NCBI RefSeq assembly: GCF_016613535.2
Contig: NZ_CP071518.1
Location: 2,418,001-2,482,000 of the forward strand
DNA length: 64,000 nucleotides
Source of the DNA: Lysobacter solisilvae
GTDB taxonomy: Bacteria; Pseudomonadota; Gammaproteobacteria; Xanthomonadales; Xanthomonadaceae
Reading direction: 5' to 3'
In this document: piece after piece, positions 25,283 to 34,802 of the stretch
Layout: every line of letters starts with the position of its first letter
Position numbering within the stretch: the stretch's first letter is position 1
Position numbers and translations under genes: made by a program
Notes under the pieces: model-generated
Seen by the model: only the letters and a program-made list of their open reading frames with translations
Database searches by the model: none
What the model was told of the DNA's origin: nothing

Positions 25283-27846
25283 ATGAAAAACAAGTCTTCC
25301 GGCGGTCGCGGACCCCGAGGAAGTGCGACGGGGAAGTCCACCACAGGCCAAGGCGCCGGCCCGGGCAAGCCCGGCAGGAACGCCAACGGCCCAGCAAGAA
25401 AATCCGCCGCCGGCGCGCGACCCAAGAGCGCCGCGCCACGTCCGGCCTGGATGCCTGAACCCGATCCCCGCTCCCGTGATGGCGCTTCCCGCGCTGGCGC
25501 CTCCCGCGGCGGCGCTGCGGCCAAGCCCGCCGGCCCCTCGGGCCGGGGACCCCGGCCCCCCGGCCGCCGTCCCGGCGGGCCATCCCCCGTATTCCACGCC
25601 GATCCGGCCGCGCCGTCGGGCTTCGCCGATCCGCACGCCCAGCGCGAAGCGCACCGCTATGAGCAGCCCATCGCCAGCCGCGAGCTGATCCTGCGCGTCC
25701 TGGCCGACGGCCCGCTGGGCCCCGATGCCCTGGCCGAACGACTGGACCTCGCCGGCCCCGAGCGCTCCGACGCCCTGGGCAAGCGCCTGGCCGCGATGCT
25801 GCGCGACGGCCAGCTGCTGATGAACCGTCGAGGCGAATTCGCACCGGCCGAACGGCTCGACCTGATCCCCGGCACGGTGATCGCCAATCCCGACGGTTTC
25901 GGCTTCCTGCGCCCGGAGGGTGGCTCCGACGATCTGTTCCTGCCGCCTTTCGAGATGCGCAAGGTGATGCACGGCGACCGCGTGCTGGCCAGCGTCACCG
26001 GCATGGACCGGCGCGGCCGCCGCGAGGGCGCGATCGTGGAGGTGCTCGAGCGTCGCCTGACGCGCCTGATCGGCCGCTTCGAGACCGAATCGGGCATCAG
26101 CTACGTGGTGCCCGATGACCGCCGCATCCAGCGCAACGTACAGATCCCGCCGGATGCGCGCGGCGACGCCCGCCACGGGCAGCTGGTGGTGATCGAGATC
26201 ACCCAGGCGCCCGATTCGCACCGCCCGCCGATCGGTCGCGTGCTGACCGTGCTGGGCGAGCGCCTGACGGCCTCTCTGGCCGTGCAGGCCGCGATCCACG
26301 GCCACGAACTTCCGCACGAGTTTCCGCAGGAAGTCCTCAACGAGGCGTCCGCGGTACCGCTCACCGTCGACGCGCCGACCATTGCCGGCCGCGTGGACCT
26401 GCGCCAGCTGCCGCTGGTCACCATCGACGGCGAGGACGCGAAGGATTTCGACGACGCCGTCTACTGCGAACCCAACCGCGACGGTTTCCGCCTGGTCGTG
26501 GCCATCGCCGACGTCTCCCACTACGTGCGCCCGGGCGCGCCGCTGGATGACGAGGCGCAGAAGCGCGCGCGACGTCGGTCTACTTCCCCGGCTTCGTCGT
26601 GCCGATGCTGCCCGAGACGCTGTCCAACGGCATCTGTTCGCTCAATCCCAAGGTCGACCGCCTGTGCTTCGTCTGCGACATGCAGGTTGACCGCAAGGGC
26701 GAGGTCACCGGCTCGCGCTTCTACGAAGCGGTGATGCATTCGCATGCGCGGCTCACCTACACGGTGGTCTGGAATTCCGTCGGCGAGGTGCCCGACGACG
26801 TGCGCGAGGACGCGCGGGGCCAGGTCGGTGGCGTGCTGCCGCAGGTCGAGGCGCTGCACCAGCTCTACCAGGTGCTGGCCAAGGCGCGTAAGCGGCGCGG
26901 CGCGATCGAGTTCGAATCCAGCGAAGTACGTTTCGTGCTGGGCCCGCAGGGCGAGGTCGTCCAGGCCGGCATGCTCCAGCGCAACGACGCGCACAAGCTG
27001 ATCGAGGAATGCATGATCGCGGCCAACGTGGAGGCGGCGAAGTTCCTGCTGTCGCGCGAGGTGCCCGCGCCGTACCGCATCCACGAGCGTCCGCCGGAGC
27101 AGAAGTACGAGGACCTGCTGGAATTCCTGCAGGAGTTCGCCCTGCGCATGCCGCCGTGGTCGAAGGTGGAGCCCAGGGATTTCACCGCGCTGCTCACGCG
27201 CATCCGCGAGCGTCCCGACGCCGCGCTGCTGGAGTCCGTGCTGCTGCGCAGCCAGTCGCTGGCGGTGTATTCGCCGGACAACGTCGGCCATTTCGGCCTG
27301 GCGCTGGAGGCCTACGCGCACTTCACCTCGCCGATCCGCCGCTATCCCGACCTGCTGGTGCACCGCGCGATCAAGCACGCGCTGTCCGGCGCGCGGCCGG
27401 AGGCCTTCCGGTATTCGCCGGCGCAGATGGCGGTCCTGGCGCTGCAGTGCTCCGAGCGCGAGCGCCGGGCCGACGAGGCCGAGCGCGAGGTCGACGAGCG
27501 CTACCGCGCGGCGTGGATGGAACAGCACGTGGGCGGCCAGTTCTCCGGCGTGATCAGTGGCGTCACCAGCTTCGGCCTGTTCATCGAGCTGGACGATTCC
27601 AAGGTCAACGGCCTGGTCCACGTCACCCAGCTGCCGAGCGACTTCTACCACTTCGATCCCATCCGCAAGACGCTCACCGGCGAGCGCACCGACCGCCAGT
27701 TCCGCCTGGGCGATCGCGTCGACATCGTGGTGCTCAAGGCCAGCGTGGAAGACCGCCGCATCGACTTCCGGCTGGCCGAGGAGCGTGGGGTGAAACCGCC
27801 ACCGCCGCGCGGCAAGCCCGCCAAGCGCGAAAAGCAGAAGTACTAG
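25283..27846 (+). CDS. rnr: Ribonuclease R, with an apparent frameshift
   Basis: RNase R is the processive 3'-5' exoribonuclease that degrades structured RNA. The gene encodes an unusual ~115-residue Gly/Pro/Ala/Arg-rich N-terminal extension, then a winged helix (~135-200), cold-shock domains, the RNB catalytic domain (DGEDAKDFDDAVY with the metal-binding aspartates) and a C-terminal S1 domain (SGVISGVTSFGLFIELDD) with a basic tail. The frame breaks at 26563-26572: up to LDDEAQKRA it runs in one frame, and from TSVYFPGFVVPMLPE it runs in another. Restoring one base in the GCGCGCGC stretch gives an intact ~854-residue protein. This is most likely a sequence error. The start is uncertain; ATG 25283 begins MKNKSSGG, and several ATGs lie just upstream. 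Confidence 0.88.
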
Positions 27847-28096
27847 CCGCAGCGGTCGCGCGCGTCTTCCTGCATCGTGCATGCGGTGCAACGGGCCCTT
27901 CCCGCGCTCGCGGGAGGCCGGAAGGGGATTGATGCTCGCCTGATGGCCCGGCGCGGCCCGACGCGGCGCTGCGTTTGCCCGGGACCGCCACGGCCTGCGC
28001 CTCGCAGCCCGCGGGCGCCGTCACCCGGGGGCAGGGAGCCGGCGGCATCCGCCCGTACAATATGCCGCCCCGGCTTTTTCACGAACGACGACCCCC

Positions 28097-28858
28097 ATGA
28101 GCGCAAAACAGTGGATTGCCGGCATCAACGCCGTGGCCGCGGCCGTGGAGCACGACGCAGACAACGTCCGTGAAGTCCTGATCGAGGCCGGCGCCAAGAA
28201 TCCGCGCCTGGTCGAGATCGAGACCGCCGCGCGCCGCAAGGACATCGACGTGCGCCGCGTGGCGACCCAGGCGCTCGAGGGCGTGGTCGGGAACCTGCGC
28301 CACCAGGGCGTGGTGGCCCGCTACGCCGCGGCCAAGACCTTCAGCGAGCACGACCTGGAGGGCCTGATCGAAGCCGCGCAGGGCAAGGCGCTGGTGCTGG
28401 TCCTGGACGGCGTCCAGGACCCCCACAACCTGGGCGCCTGCCTGCGCAGCGCCGCTGCCGCCGGCGCGACGGCGGTGATCTTTCCCAAGGACAAGGCGGT
28501 GCAGATCAACGCCACGGTCCGCAAGACCTCCGCCGGCGCCGCCGACAGCATTCCGGTGATCCCGGCGACCAACCTCTCGCGCACGCTGCGCGACCTGCAG
28601 CAGATGGGCGTGTGGATCTACGGCCTGGCCGGCGAGGCGCAGGCCTCGTTCTATTCGGTGGACCTGCGCGGCAACGTCGCCCTGGTCCTGGGAGGCGAGG
28701 GCGATGGCCTGCGCCGCCTCACCCGCGAGAACTGCGACCAGCTGGTGACCATCCCCATGCCCGGCGGCGAAGCCGGTGCGGGCGTGGAGAGCCTGAATGT
28801 CTCCGTCGCCGCCGGCGTGACGCTGTTCGAGGCGGTGCGGCAGCGGGTCGCTTCCTGA
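28097..28858 (+). CDS. rlmB: 23S rRNA (guanosine-2251-2'-O)-methyltransferase
   Basis: This 253-residue SPOUT-class methyltransferase modifies G2251 in the ribosomal P-site loop. The N-terminal substrate-binding domain starts MSAKQWIAGINAVAAAVEHD. The SAM-binding trefoil knot includes VLDGVQDPHNLGACLRSA, LGGEGDGLRRL and GAGVESLNVSVAAGVTLFEA. It lies downstream of rnr, the usual gammaproteobacterial order. The 250 nt between rnr and rlmB hold no recognisable feature. Confidence 0.96.
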   Translation: MSAKQWIAGINAVAAAVEHDADNVREVLIEAGAKNPRLVEIETAARRKDIDVRRVATQALEGVVGNLRHQGVVARYAAAKTFSEHDLEGLIEAAQGKALVLVLDGVQDPHNLGACLRSAAAAGATAVIFPKDKAVQINATVRKTSAGAADSIPVIPATNLSRTLRDLQQMGVWIYGLAGEAQASFYSVDLRGNVALVLGGEGDGLRRLTRENCDQLVTIPMPGGEAGAGVESLNVSVAAGVTLFEAVRQRVAS

Positions 28859-28928
28859 GGCCTGGTCAGGCAACGCGGCTGCCGCTGGGGTAGCCTGCGC
28901 GGGGTCCGGCCAGCCGCCGGTCCATTGA

Positions 28929-28961
28929 ATGCCGGCCCGCCGCCTCGCGGCGGCCCGGCAT
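28929..28961 (+). terminator. Large hairpin after rlmB
   Basis: ATGCCGGCCCGCCGC (28929-28943) pairs with 28947-28961 with one mismatch around a 3-nt loop. There is no T-tract, so it is a stable hairpin that may end or protect the rlmB transcript. Confidence 0.45.
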
Positions 28962-28970
28962 GCAGCATCG

Positions 28971-29036
28971 GCGCAGGGACGACCCTGCCGCCTCATCGGA
29001 TTCCGGGGACGACCCCGCTCTCATGGGAGCGCGGAC
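28971..29036 (+). promoter_or_regulatory. Guanidine-II (mini-ykkC) riboswitch
   Basis: Two hairpins with identical ACGA loops stand in front of the SMR exporter gene: GCAGGG-ACGA-CCCTGC (28973-28988) and CGGGG-ACGA-CCCCG (29004-29017). Paired hairpins with ACGR loops are the defining feature of the guanidine-II class. CGCTC at 29016-29020 can pair with GAGCG at 29027-29031, which covers part of the ribosome site GGGAG (29025-29029). Because that stem shares bases with the second hairpin, guanidinium binding would free the ribosome site and turn translation on. Confidence 0.85.
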
Positions 29037-29354
29037 ATGCCCTGGTTCATCCTTTTCCTCGCCGGCGTCTTCGAGATCGGCTGGGCGATCGGCCTCAAAT
29101 ACAGCGAAGGATTCACCCGGCTCTGGCCGTCGGTGGGCACGCTCGCGGCCATGGCCGTCAGCCTGGGCCTGCTGGCCGTGGCGATGCGTTCGCTGCCGCT
29201 GGGCACGGCCTACGCGGTGTGGGTCGGCGTGGGCGCGGTCGGCACGGTCATCCTGGGCGTGGTGCTGTTCGACGAGCCGGTCAACGCCCTGCGCGCCGTC
29301 AGCGTCTGCCTGATCGTGATGGGCCTGGCGGGGCTGAAGGTCGCCGCCGGCTAG
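29037..29354 (+). CDS. gdx: SMR-family guanidinium exporter (SugE/Gdx)
   Basis: This 105-residue protein of four membrane helices is of the small multidrug resistance family. Glu13 in AGVFEIGWAIGLKYS is the essential membrane-embedded glutamate, and the SugE-type motif GTAYAVWVGVGAVGT follows. The Gdx subtype exchanges guanidinium for protons at the inner membrane. The guanidine-II riboswitch directly upstream strongly favours that subtype over the EmrE-type drug exporters. Confidence 0.93.
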   Translation: MPWFILFLAGVFEIGWAIGLKYSEGFTRLWPSVGTLAAMAVSLGLLAVAMRSLPLGTAYAVWVGVGAVGTVILGVVLFDEPVNALRAVSVCLIVMGLAGLKVAAG

Positions 29355-29369
29355 TGCCGCCGGCGCGGG

Positions 29370-30107
29370 TCAGTCGTCGAGCGCGTCCAGCGGCGCGTCG
29401 GCCGCGGCCGCCACGTCCAGCGGGGTCTGCGCCGTCGCCACCGCGGTCTCGGGCGCGCTGTCGGCCGGCGCGCCCAGCGCCGCCATGCCGGTGCCCCAGG
29501 CGTTGACGATGCGGCAGAACAGCTGGGCCGTGCGCTCGGTGTCGTAGACGGCCGAGTGCGCCTGCGCGGTGTCCCATTCCAGGCCCGCGGCCTGCAGCGC
29601 GCGCGACAGCACGGTCTGGCCATAGGCGACGCCGGCCAGGGTCACCGTGTCGAACACGCTGAAGGGATGGAACGGACTGCGCTTGTGGTTGCAGCGCGCG
29701 ATCGCGGCGTTGAGGAAGTTGAGATCGAAGTGCGCGTTGTGGCCGACCAGGATCGCGCGCTGGCAGCCGTGCTTCTTGAGCGCTTCGCGCACCGGTGCGA
29801 ACACCAGGTCCAGCGCGACGCGTTCGGGCTTGGCGTCCAGGAACGGATGGTCCAGGACGATGCCGGTGATTTCCAACGACTTGGGGTCGATCTGCGTGCC
29901 CGGCGCCGGCTGCACGTGCGTGCTCGTCATCGGCCCGACGATCAGCTGCCCGGCTTCGTCCAGGTCGATCGGCGCGACGGCGATTTCCAGCAGCGCGTGC
30001 TTGTTCCAGTCGAATCCACCGGTCTCCACGTCCACCACGACGGGCAGGAAGCCGCGGAACCGGGTGGCCAGGCGTGAGAGGGCGGGTTTCGCGGGCGAGT
30101 GCGGCAT
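29370..30107 (-). CDS. rnt: Ribonuclease T
   Basis: This 245-residue DEDDh exoribonuclease trims the 3' ends of tRNA and other stable RNAs. Catalytic residues are Asp26 and Glu28 in [10 protein letters not shown], the aspartate in [12 protein letters not shown], and the His/Asp pair in [17 protein letters not shown]. The last ~40 residues form an acidic Ala-rich tail not found in E. coli RNase T. It converges with the SMR gene, leaving only 15 nt between stops. Confidence 0.93.
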   Translation of the reverse strand: MPHSPAKPALSRLATRFRGFLPVVVDVETGGFDWNKHALLEIAVAPIDLDEAGQLIVGPMTSTHVQPAPGTQIDPKSLEITGIVLDHPFLDAKPERVALDLVFAPVREALKKHGCQRAILVGHNAHFDLNFLNAAIARCNHKRSPFHPFSVFDTVTLAGVAYGQTVLSRALQAAGLEWDTAQAHSAVYDTERTAQLFCRIVNAWGTGMAALGAPADSAPETAVATAQTPLDVAAAADAPLDALDD

Positions 30108-30176
30108 CGCGGCAGTGTAGCCGGGTGCGTGCGCGGGCGCGCCGTTGCCCGTGCGGCCCGGACGTGCTGTGGGTTG

Positions 30177-30944
30177 TTACGCCGGCCGCGTGCCCGTCAC
30201 GACGCCGGTGCGGTGGAACTGCTCGAGCAGCTGCACACCCTGCGCAAGAAAGGCGGCGGTGTCGTCCACGCCCGCTTCGGCGGCCAGCGCCACCAGCTGC
30301 GCGCGCCCCGTGAGCCCGGGCTCATCGCCCAGGCGCTGGACCAGCCGGAAAGCGAGCGGACTCAGGCGCGAGAAGCGCACGCTGCCATCGGCTTCCCGCC
30401 GCAGCAGCAGCAGTGTCGGCGCCGGCGGTGGCGCATCGGGCTGGTGATCGGGTCCCAGTTCCGGCACGGGCCAGGCGTAGGCCAGCGGCCAGGCCAGCGG
30501 CGAGAGCACGGGAATATCGTCCAGCAGGTCGCCATCCACGCGCAGCCCGGCCGCGGGTGGTTCGACCTGGGCAATCTGCAGGGCCAGCTCGACCCACTCG
30601 TAATGCGCCAGTTCGCGCAGGAACGGCGGATCCAGTCGATCCAGTGTGTCCAGGTAGCGCAGGAACTCGCGCGCGATCTCGGGAAACAACGGCGTCTGGC
30701 TGCGGTGGTCGCGGTAGAAATCGCGGACCAGCGACCGCCAGCGCGCCTCCCCCAGCGTGGCCCGGATCACCGGGAAATTACCGCCCAGCAGGTTCTCGAT
30801 GTTGTTGAACAGCAGGTCGCGGTACACCGCCACCCGTCGCGCTTCCAGGCCCGGCGGCGCGTCCACGCCGTCGGGATCACGCAGGTGGCGCGTGAGTTCG
30901 AGCTGCTGCTCGCGCAGGCGGATGGGCGCGTCCGGCTCAGCCAT
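30177..30944 (-). CDS. bufC: DUF2063 protein, bufferin-maturation partner (BufC-like)
   Basis: This 255-residue cytoplasmic protein has the DUF2063 N-terminal helical domain ([40 protein letters not shown]) and a C-terminal region that recalls the RiPP-recognition-type partners of MNIO enzymes. DUF2063 proteins are regularly encoded with DUF692 enzymes. ATG 30944 overlaps the end of the DUF692 gene by 8 nt, so the pair is translationally coupled. It is the last gene of the sigma-bufA-bufB-bufC unit. Confidence 0.85.
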   Translation of the reverse strand: MAEPDAPIRLREQQLELTRHLRDPDGVDAPPGLEARRVAVYRDLLFNNIENLLGGNFPVIRATLGEARWRSLVRDFYRDHRSQTPLFPEIAREFLRYLDTLDRLDPPFLRELAHYEWVELALQIAQVEPPAAGLRVDGDLLDDIPVLSPLAWPLAYAWPVPELGPDHQPDAPPPAPTLLLLRREADGSVRFSRLSPLAFRLVQRLGDEPGLTGRAQLVALAAEAGVDDTAAFLAQGVQLLEQFHRTGVVTGTRPA

Positions 30945-31791
30945 GGGCGGACAGGCCGGGGTGGCCGGCCTGCGCACGGGGCATCAGGCGCCGGATGGTG
31001 TGCACCTCGCCCAGCAGTTCGGCCCATGGCGGGAAATTGAAGTCGCGTTCCAGCAGCGTGGGATGCGGGCCGAAGCGGCGGTAGGCCGCCTCCAGCAACG
31101 TCCACACCCCATCCTTCACCGCCGCGCCGTGGGTGTCGATCTTCAGGTCGTCGGCTTCGTCGAAATGCCCGGCGACGTGGAAGCTGCTGACGCGGGCGAC
31201 CGGCAGCTGTGCGATGTACTCCAGCGGATCGTAGCGATGGTTGATCGCGTTGACGTAGACGTTGTTGACGTCCAGCAGGAGGTCGCAATCCGCGCGCTCG
31301 ATCACCGCGTTGACGAAATCGATTTCCGCCATCGCCTGGTGCGGGGCGGCGTAGTAGGAGACGTTCTCCACGGCGATCCGGCGGCCCAGCAGGTCCTGCG
31401 CCTGGCGGATGCGCGCGGCGACGTGTTCGACGGCCTCTTCCGTGAAAGGAATGGGCAGCAGGTCGTAGAGCTGTCCGTCGTCGGCGCAGTAGCTCAGGTG
31501 CTCGCTGTACAGCGCGACCCGGTGCTGCTCAAGGAAGCGGCGCACGCGGCCGAGGAAGGTCTCATCCAGCGGGGCGAACCCGCCCAGCGACAACGACAGC
31601 CCGTGGCAGGTGATCGTGTGCTGCGCGGCGAGGCGCTCGAAGGCCTCGCCGTAGCGCCCGCCCACGCCGATCCAGTTCTCCGGCGCGCATTCCAGGAAAT
31701 CGAAATCGCCGGGGGCGGCGTCCTGCAGCGGGCCCAGCAGGGCCCGCCGCAATCCCAGGCCGACGCTGGTGGCCGACAGCGTGCCGCTCAT
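30937..31791 (-). CDS. bufB: MNIO (DUF692) iron-dependent peptide-modifying oxidase (BufB-like)
   Basis: This 284-residue TIM-barrel enzyme belongs to the multinuclear non-haem iron oxidase family, which modifies cysteines of ribosomal peptides. Likely metal ligands are seen in [54 protein letters not shown] and LLERDFNFP. It sits directly after a precursor rich in EGKCG motifs. In the bufferin family as I recall it, the enzyme converts the Cys of such motifs into copper-binding heterocycles. ATG 31791 is used as the start; an in-frame GTG lies 12 nt upstream. Confidence 0.9.
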   Translation of the reverse strand: MSGTLSATSVGLGLRRALLGPLQDAAPGDFDFLECAPENWIGVGGRYGEAFERLAAQHTITCHGLSLSLGGFAPLDETFLGRVRRFLEQHRVALYSEHLSYCADDGQLYDLLPIPFTEEAVEHVAARIRQAQDLLGRRIAVENVSYYAAPHQAMAEIDFVNAVIERADCDLLLDVNNVYVNAINHRYDPLEYIAQLPVARVSSFHVAGHFDEADDLKIDTHGAAVKDGVWTLLEAAYRRFGPHPTLLERDFNFPPWAELLGEVHTIRRLMPRAQAGHPGLSAHG

Positions 31792-31833
31792 GCCGTCATC
31801 CACGCGCCTCGCCGTGCGTCCAGCCGTCGTGCG

Positions 31834-32271
31834 TCAGGCCATGCCGCCGCACTTGCCTTCACCGCACTTGCCTTCCATGTCGGCCTTCTTGTCGACCTTC
31901 TTGTCGGCCTTCGGATCGGCCTTCTTGTCGTCGCCGCACTTGCCTTCGCCGCACTTGCCTTCCTGGTGCGCCTTCATCTCGTCGGCGCTGATGAAGCCAT
32001 CGGAATTGCCATCGTGGGCGGCGAACTTGGTGGTGTCGCCCTTGTGGGCGGCGCCGAACTCGGCCGAGGAGATCTTCCCGTCCTTGTTCGTGTCCATCTT
32101 GTCCATCCCGCACTTGCCTTCACCGCACTTGCCTTCCTCACCGGCGTGGGCGGCGGCGACCATGTAGCCGCTGGCCAGGTCGGTCATCGCGAAGGCCGAG
32201 GCGGACAGGGCCAGGCCACCGACGAGGGCGGCGCCGACAGCGAGGGCGAGGGGTTTGTTCTGCTTGGACAT
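31834..32271 (-). CDS. bufA: Bufferin-type RiPP precursor with six EGKCG motifs and two EF-hands
   Basis: This 145-residue exported protein has a signal peptide (PLALAVGAALVGGLALSASA). The mature part contains three pairs of EGKCG (46-55, 104-113, 133-142), which hold all six cysteines (49, 54, 107, 112, 136, 141). Between pair 1 and pair 2 are two canonical EF-hand loops, DTNKDGKISSAE (60-71) and DGNSDGFISADE (87-98), and a Lys/Asp-rich spacer precedes pair 3. AGGAG precedes ATG 32271. With the MNIO and DUF2063 genes downstream, this is read as a periplasmic metal-buffering peptide, probably for copper. The EF-hands suggest Ca2+ binding or a structural scaffold and are not needed for the core motif. 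Confidence 0.88.
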   Translation of the reverse strand: MSKQNKPLALAVGAALVGGLALSASAFAMTDLASGYMVAAAHAGEEGKCGEGKCGMDKMDTNKDGKISSAEFGAAHKGDTTKFAAHDGNSDGFISADEMKAHQEGKCGEGKCGDDKKADPKADKKVDKKADMEGKCGEGKCGGMA

Positions 32272-32328
32272 GACTGTTCTCCTGTTGCATTGGGTCGGGC
32301 CAGGCCCGGGGGGAAATGCCGGCCGAGT

Positions 32329-32356
32329 ATGTCGGATCGGCGTAAGGAAAAGTTGG
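32329..32356 (-). promoter_or_regulatory. Candidate ECF-type promoter before bufA
   Basis: On the minus strand CCAACTT (32350-32356) and CGACAT (32329-32334) are spaced ~15 nt. They resemble the AAC / CGA-type elements used by ECF sigma factors. It lies between the sigma gene and bufA, so the sigma factor could drive the precursor separately. This is a pattern match only. Confidence 0.35.
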
Positions 32357-32366
32357 CCTGAAGGCT

Positions 32367-32882
32367 TCAGGCGTCCAGGTACTCCCGGGCCAGCAGGCGT
32401 GCGCGGTGCAGGCGCGATTTCACGGCCTGCCGCGTGAGGCCCAGCTGCTGGGCCATCTCCTCGATGGTCAGCCCTTCCAGGTCGCGCAGCAGGATGATCT
32501 CCCGGTAATGGGCCGGCAGGGATTCCAGCGCCGCGGCCACGTCACGCCGCCAGTCCATAGGTTCGGGGTAGACGATGGGGAGGATGCACTCGGCGATCTC
32601 CTCACCGGTCACCAGCCGCATGGCGCGCTTGAGGCGGTTGCATTCGCGCTTGACGATGCGGAAGACCCACGAGGTGAAGCATTCCAGCTGGCGCAGGTCG
32701 CGCAGCTTGCGCGACACCTGCAGCAGGCTCTCCTGGACGGCGTCCTCGACGTCGTTGATCACGCAGTGGTACTCGGCATAGCGCCGCAGGTTCTGCCGCG
32801 AATGGCCGAGCACGCGTTCCAGCGCGGGACGGTCGCCCCGCTGGGCCGCTTCCAGATCACCCGTGTGCAATGACAGTTCCAT
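32367..32882 (-). CDS. ECF-type RNA polymerase sigma factor
   Basis: This 171-residue protein has only sigma regions 2 (VEDAVQESLLQVSRKLRDL, FTSWVFRIVKRECNRLKR) and 4 (LPAHYREIILLRDLEGLTIE, then LTRQAVKSRLHRARLLAREY). That is the ECF architecture. It starts at ATG 32882 (MELSLHTGDL); the open frame upstream is repeat-rich and unlikely to be coding. No anti-sigma gene is adjacent. It lies 95 nt before bufA on the same strand, so it probably controls the bufferin operon in response to metal or oxidative stress. Confidence 0.9.
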   Translation of the reverse strand: MELSLHTGDLEAAQRGDRPALERVLGHSRQNLRRYAEYHCVINDVEDAVQESLLQVSRKLRDLRQLECFTSWVFRIVKRECNRLKRAMRLVTGEEIAECILPIVYPEPMDWRRDVAAALESLPAHYREIILLRDLEGLTIEEMAQQLGLTRQAVKSRLHRARLLAREYLDA

Positions 32883-33203
32883 GCCAGGACCCCTCGCGGA
32901 CCCCGAGAATGCGCGCCGACGCCGGCGCCCGCATATCCCAAGAGTGGGGGCAGGGGCCGGCGGATGCGCGCCAGGGTGCCCTGGGGCGGTCTGGTTCAGG
33001 ATGCGTTTAGGGAATCCGCGGGTGCACGCCGTGCCGAATAGGGCGGGTCTCGACCCGCCATCACGCAATAGGGCGGGTCTCGACCCGCCATCGCGCAAAC
33101 CCGGCGTCCGGACGAACCCGTCCCCCTGGCGCGTGCAGGGCGATCGCATCGTCGGGTTACGGGCGGCGGGTCAAGACCCGCCCTATGCCGTCCTGCAGGG
33201 GAC
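32883..33203. repeat. Gap with three copies of the GGCGGGTC palindrome
   Basis: This 321-nt stretch between the sigma gene and phoU holds two direct 30-bp copies (33037-33066 and 33067-33096). They contain GGGCGGGTCTCGACCCGCC. A third, variant copy is at 33165-33186 with AA in the centre. All belong to the dispersed palindrome family described at 39614. No gene is seen. Confidence 0.8.
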
Positions 33204-33893
33204 TCAGAGCGTGCTGGACTCGTCCCGCTTCTCGCGCGGCGGCAGGGCCAGCTCGCCCTTGACCAGGAACCAGATGTTCTCGGCGATGTTGGTGGCGTGG
33301 TCGCCGATCCGCTCGACGTTCTTGGCCATGAACAGCAGATGGGTGCACGGCGTGATCGCGCGGGCGTCTTCCATCATGTAGGTCAGCAGTTCGCGGAACA
33401 GCCCGGTATAGGCCACGTCGATCTCGGCGTCGCGCGCACGCACGCGCTGGGCCAGTTCGACGTCGCTGTCGCGGTAGGCGGCCATCACGTCGCGGACCTG
33501 CGCCACCGCGAGCATGCCGAGCGCGTGCAGCCCGGCGATGTGGGGCAGGGCGGGCGACTGGTTGAGCGTGCGCGAGCGCTTGGCGACGTTGGCCGCGTAG
33601 TCGCCGATCCGCTCGATGTCCGAGGCGATCCGCACCGCGGCCAGGATCTCGCGCAGGTCGCGCGCCATCGGGCCGCGCAGGGCCAGCTTCATGACGTCAT
33701 GGCTGATCTCCTGCTCCAGCGCGTCGATGGCCACGTCGTTGGCGATGATGCGCTCGGCGGCCTTGTCGTCGCGACGCTGCACCACGTCCAGCGCGGCCTC
33801 CAGCTGCGCGGCGGCCATCTCGCCCATGCGCAGGGTCTCGTCCAGCAGGCGCTTCTGCTCGTCGTCGTAGCTCTTGACTATGTGTTCGTGCAT
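33204..33893 (-). CDS. phoU: Phosphate-signalling regulator PhoU
   Basis: This 229-residue all-helical protein consists of two PhoU repeats (~15-105 and ~120-215) with the acidic metal-binding signatures ASDIERIGDYAANVAKR and AKNVERIGDHATNIAE. PhoU links the Pst transporter to the PhoR/PhoB two-component system and keeps the regulon off when phosphate is plentiful. It is the last gene of the pst operon, 70 nt after pstB. Confidence 0.96.
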   Translation of the reverse strand: MHEHIVKSYDDEQKRLLDETLRMGEMAAAQLEAALDVVQRRDDKAAERIIANDVAIDALEQEISHDVMKLALRGPMARDLREILAAVRIASDIERIGDYAANVAKRSRTLNQSPALPHIAGLHALGMLAVAQVRDVMAAYRDSDVELAQRVRARDAEIDVAYTGLFRELLTYMMEDARAITPCTHLLFMAKNVERIGDHATNIAENIWFLVKGELALPPREKRDESSTL

Positions 33894-33963
33894 GGGAATC
33901 GCCAGGAAATGGATGCCAGTGGAGGAAGCGGGGTGGATCGCGGAAGCCGGGCCGTCGGGCCGC

Positions 33964-34800
33964 TCAGCCGAAGCGGCCGGTGATGTAGTCCTCGGTCTGC
34001 TGCCGGGTGGGCTGCGAGAAGATCGTCGAGGTCGGCCCGTGCTCGATCAGGTCGCCCAGGTACATGAAGGCGGTGAAGTCCGAGACGCGGGCGGCCTGCT
34101 GCATGTTGTGGGTCACGATCGCGATCGTGTAGTCCTTCTTCAGGTCCTCCACCAGCTGCTCGATGCGGCTGGTGGAAATCGGATCCAGCGCCGAGGTCGG
34201 CTCGTCCAGCAGCAGGACATCGGGCTTGAGCGCGACGGCGCGCGCGATGCACAGGCGCTGCTGCTGGCCGCCGGACAGCCCCAGTGCGCTCTGGCCGAGC
34301 TTGTCCTTCACCTCGTCCCACAGCGCACCCTGGCGCAACGCGCTTTCCACGCGATCGTTCATGTCCGACCGGGAGAGCTTCTCGTGGTGGCGGATGCCGT
34401 AGGCCACGTTCTCGAAGATGGTCATGGGAAACGGCACCGGCTTCTGGAACACCATGCCCACCTTGCTGCGCAGGCGGTTCATCGGGTAGCGGGCGTCGAG
34501 GATGTTCTCGCCGTCCAGCAGCACCTCGCCCTTGGCCACCAGCTTGGGGTAGAGCGCGTAGATGCGGTTGAACACGCGCAGCAGCGTGGACTTGCCGCAG
34601 CCCGAAGGACCGATCAGCGCGGTCACGCGCCTCTCCGGGATCTCCAGGTGGATGTCCTTGAGCGCGTGGAACCTGTCGTAGTGGAAGTCCAGCCCGCGCG
34701 CGGCGAGCTTGACCGGCGAGGTGGCCGCGATGGCGCGCTCGGGCGTGGCAAGGTTGAGGCGGGCGTCATTCATGGCCGGGGTCCAGGCGAGGTTGCTCAT
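33964..34800 (-). CDS. pstB: Phosphate ABC transporter ATP-binding protein
   Basis: This 278-residue ABC ATPase powers phosphate import. It has Walker [10 protein letters not shown], the signature [14 protein letters not shown], Walker [15 protein letters not shown] and the switch histidine in [13 protein letters not shown] 34800 is chosen, 2 nt after the pstA stop; ATG 34773 is an alternative that removes nine residues. Confidence 0.96.
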   Translation of the reverse strand: MSNLAWTPAMNDARLNLATPERAIAATSPVKLAARGLDFHYDRFHALKDIHLEIPERRVTALIGPSGCGKSTLLRVFNRIYALYPKLVAKGEVLLDGENILDARYPMNRLRSKVGMVFQKPVPFPMTIFENVAYGIRHHEKLSRSDMNDRVESALRQGALWDEVKDKLGQSALGLSGGQQQRLCIARAVALKPDVLLLDEPTSALDPISTSRIEQLVEDLKKDYTIAIVTHNMQQAARVSDFTAFMYLGDLIEHGPTSTIFSQPTRQQTEDYITGRFG

Positions 34801-34802
34801 GG

